A stretch of 64,000 bases of DNA from NCBI RefSeq assembly GCF_900142655.1, contig NZ_FRBQ01000002.1, positions 504,918-568,917 on the forward strand. The letters run 5' to 3'. Both the position numbers and the translations under genes were made by a program. Below, in pieces: positions 63,437-64,000 of the stretch (the stretch's first letter is position 1; the number at the start of each line of letters is the position of its first letter). The notes under the pieces were generated by a model, which made no database searches, was not told where the DNA came from, and saw nothing but the letters and a program-made list of their open reading frames with translations. The stretch is from Phytopseudomonas punonensis. Lineage in GTDB: Bacteria; Pseudomonadota; Gammaproteobacteria; Pseudomonadales; Pseudomonadaceae.

Positions 63437-64000
63437 GACTGCTTTCCGTTTCACTTCTGATCGCTCTGCTCAGCGCATGCGCTGGTTCTCCCATGTTGTC
63501 ACCGGAGACCCAGCGCCTGCCTGAACGGGTCGAACTCAGCAGCGTTCCCTTCTATCCGCAAACCGCCTATCAGTGTGGGCCGGCCGCTTTGGCGACCATG
63601 CTCAATCAGCGTGGCGTGCTGACGACACCAGGCTTCCTGCAGGATCAGGTCTACATTCCAGGCCGCGAAGGCAGCCTGCAGGTGGAAATGGTCGCCGCAG
63701 CGCGTGCCCATGATCTGCTCGTCTATCCACTCAAGCCCAAACTCGATGCCTTGCTGACCGAAGTGGCCGCAGGCAATCCCGTATTGGTGCTGCAGAACCT
63801 GGCATTCGATTGGTACCCGCAGTGGCACTTCGCAGTGCTGGTCGGCTATGACCAGCGCGAGAAGACGTTGACCCTGCGTTCCGGCACCACCAGCCGTTGG
63901 GTGACCAGTTTTGCAGCCTTCGACAAAACCTGGGCGCGCGGCAAGCGCTGGGCTGTCGTGACAATGCATCCGGAAGATCTGCCGGCGACCGCAGAACCGA
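63421..64000 (+). CDS. PA2778-family C39-like cysteine peptidase lipoprotein (3' end outside window)
   Basis: The gene starts at an ATG 16 bases inside the PA2779-type gene and runs off the window end. The first 20 residues are a lipoprotein signal (LLIALLSACAG, lipobox Cys). The following C39-type peptidase core has the Cys in QTAYQCGPAALATML near residue 57 and the His in WYPQWHFAVLVGYD near residue 135. This is the PA2778 pattern. An expected C-terminal TPR part would lie beyond the window. It probably cuts or otherwise handles an envelope substrate. Confidence 0.88.
   Translation, partial: MHKSLRLLSVSLLIALLSACAGSPMLSPETQRLPERVELSSVPFYPQTAYQCGPAALATMLNQRGVLTTPGFLQDQVYIPGREGSLQVEMVAAARAHDLLVYPLKPKLDALLTEVAAGNPVLVLQNLAFDWYPQWHFAVLVGYDQREKTLTLRSGTTSRWVTSFAAFDKTWARGKRWAVVTMHPEDLPATAEP

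Overview
The window is a stretch of a Pseudomonas chromosome (Gammaproteobacteria). The evidence is high-GC coding sequence, GTGGGAGCGG-type REP palindromes between genes, LigD with a C-terminal polymerase domain next to a GlgE/trehalose gene cluster, pcaQ/pcaHG, the hpd tyrosine-degradation operon, and a PA2778/PA2779-type gene pair. No rRNA, tRNA, CRISPR array, phage or insertion sequence was seen; this is mostly core and soft-core metabolism. Layout: 1-491 is the 3' end of ligD. 901-6861 is a plus-strand operon glgE-maltokinase-glgB that ends in a strong hairpin. The trehalose synthase (TreS) domain normally fused in front of the maltokinase in Pseudomonas is missing here.

6960-15169 is mixed: a small zinc-ribbon-like protein, a DUF1615 lipoprotein, an AraC regulator with a LysE-type exporter, two GNAT acetyltransferases and a PaiB-like protein divergent from a MocR/PdxR-type regulator, and a PrpF-family isomerase. 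15389-33447 is a long run of minus-strand genes. The upstream part is glgA-treZ-malQ-treY-DUF2934-glgX, followed without a break by an uncharacterised cassette: acyl-CoA-dehydrogenase-like protein, PIG-L deacetylase, SAM methyltransferase, family-2 glycosyltransferase. Nearly every junction in these ten genes is a stop/start overlap. Further downstream come a small CBS-like protein and a second overlapping operon, DUF72-ybhP-clsB-ybhN.

After a 750-base, partly AT-rich gap, 34198-41037 carries protocatechuate genes: pcaQ, then an inserted HxlR/oxidoreductase/glutathione-transferase module, then pcaH-pcaG, with an AFG1/ZapE-type ATPase and an AEC transporter downstream. 41236-50948 holds fumC with a flavodoxin-fold reductase, DUF2804 and DUF2059 proteins, a BolA-family protein, a zinc-independent MDR oxidoreductase, trhO, a DsbA-like protein and an ABC exporter. 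51246-56679 is a homogentisate operon (hpd, a short-form homogentisate dioxygenase, fumarylacetoacetase, maiA) followed by aroP, preceded by a good TyrR/PhhR box. The end carries an HBM-type chemoreceptor, a membrane hydrolase, arfB, dkgB divergent from a yafC-like LysR gene, and the start of a PA2779/C39-peptidase pair.

Functionally, the two glg blocks form the Pseudomonas alpha-glucan/trehalose network. GlgA makes linear glucan, TreY/TreZ convert it to trehalose, MalQ and GlgX recycle oligosaccharides, maltokinase and GlgE extend maltose-1-phosphate, and GlgB branches. The lost TreS step and the modifying cassette appended to glgX are the two most unusual points. Another is a synonymously diverged copy of the 3' end of the LysE-type gene, which looks like a recombination scar.
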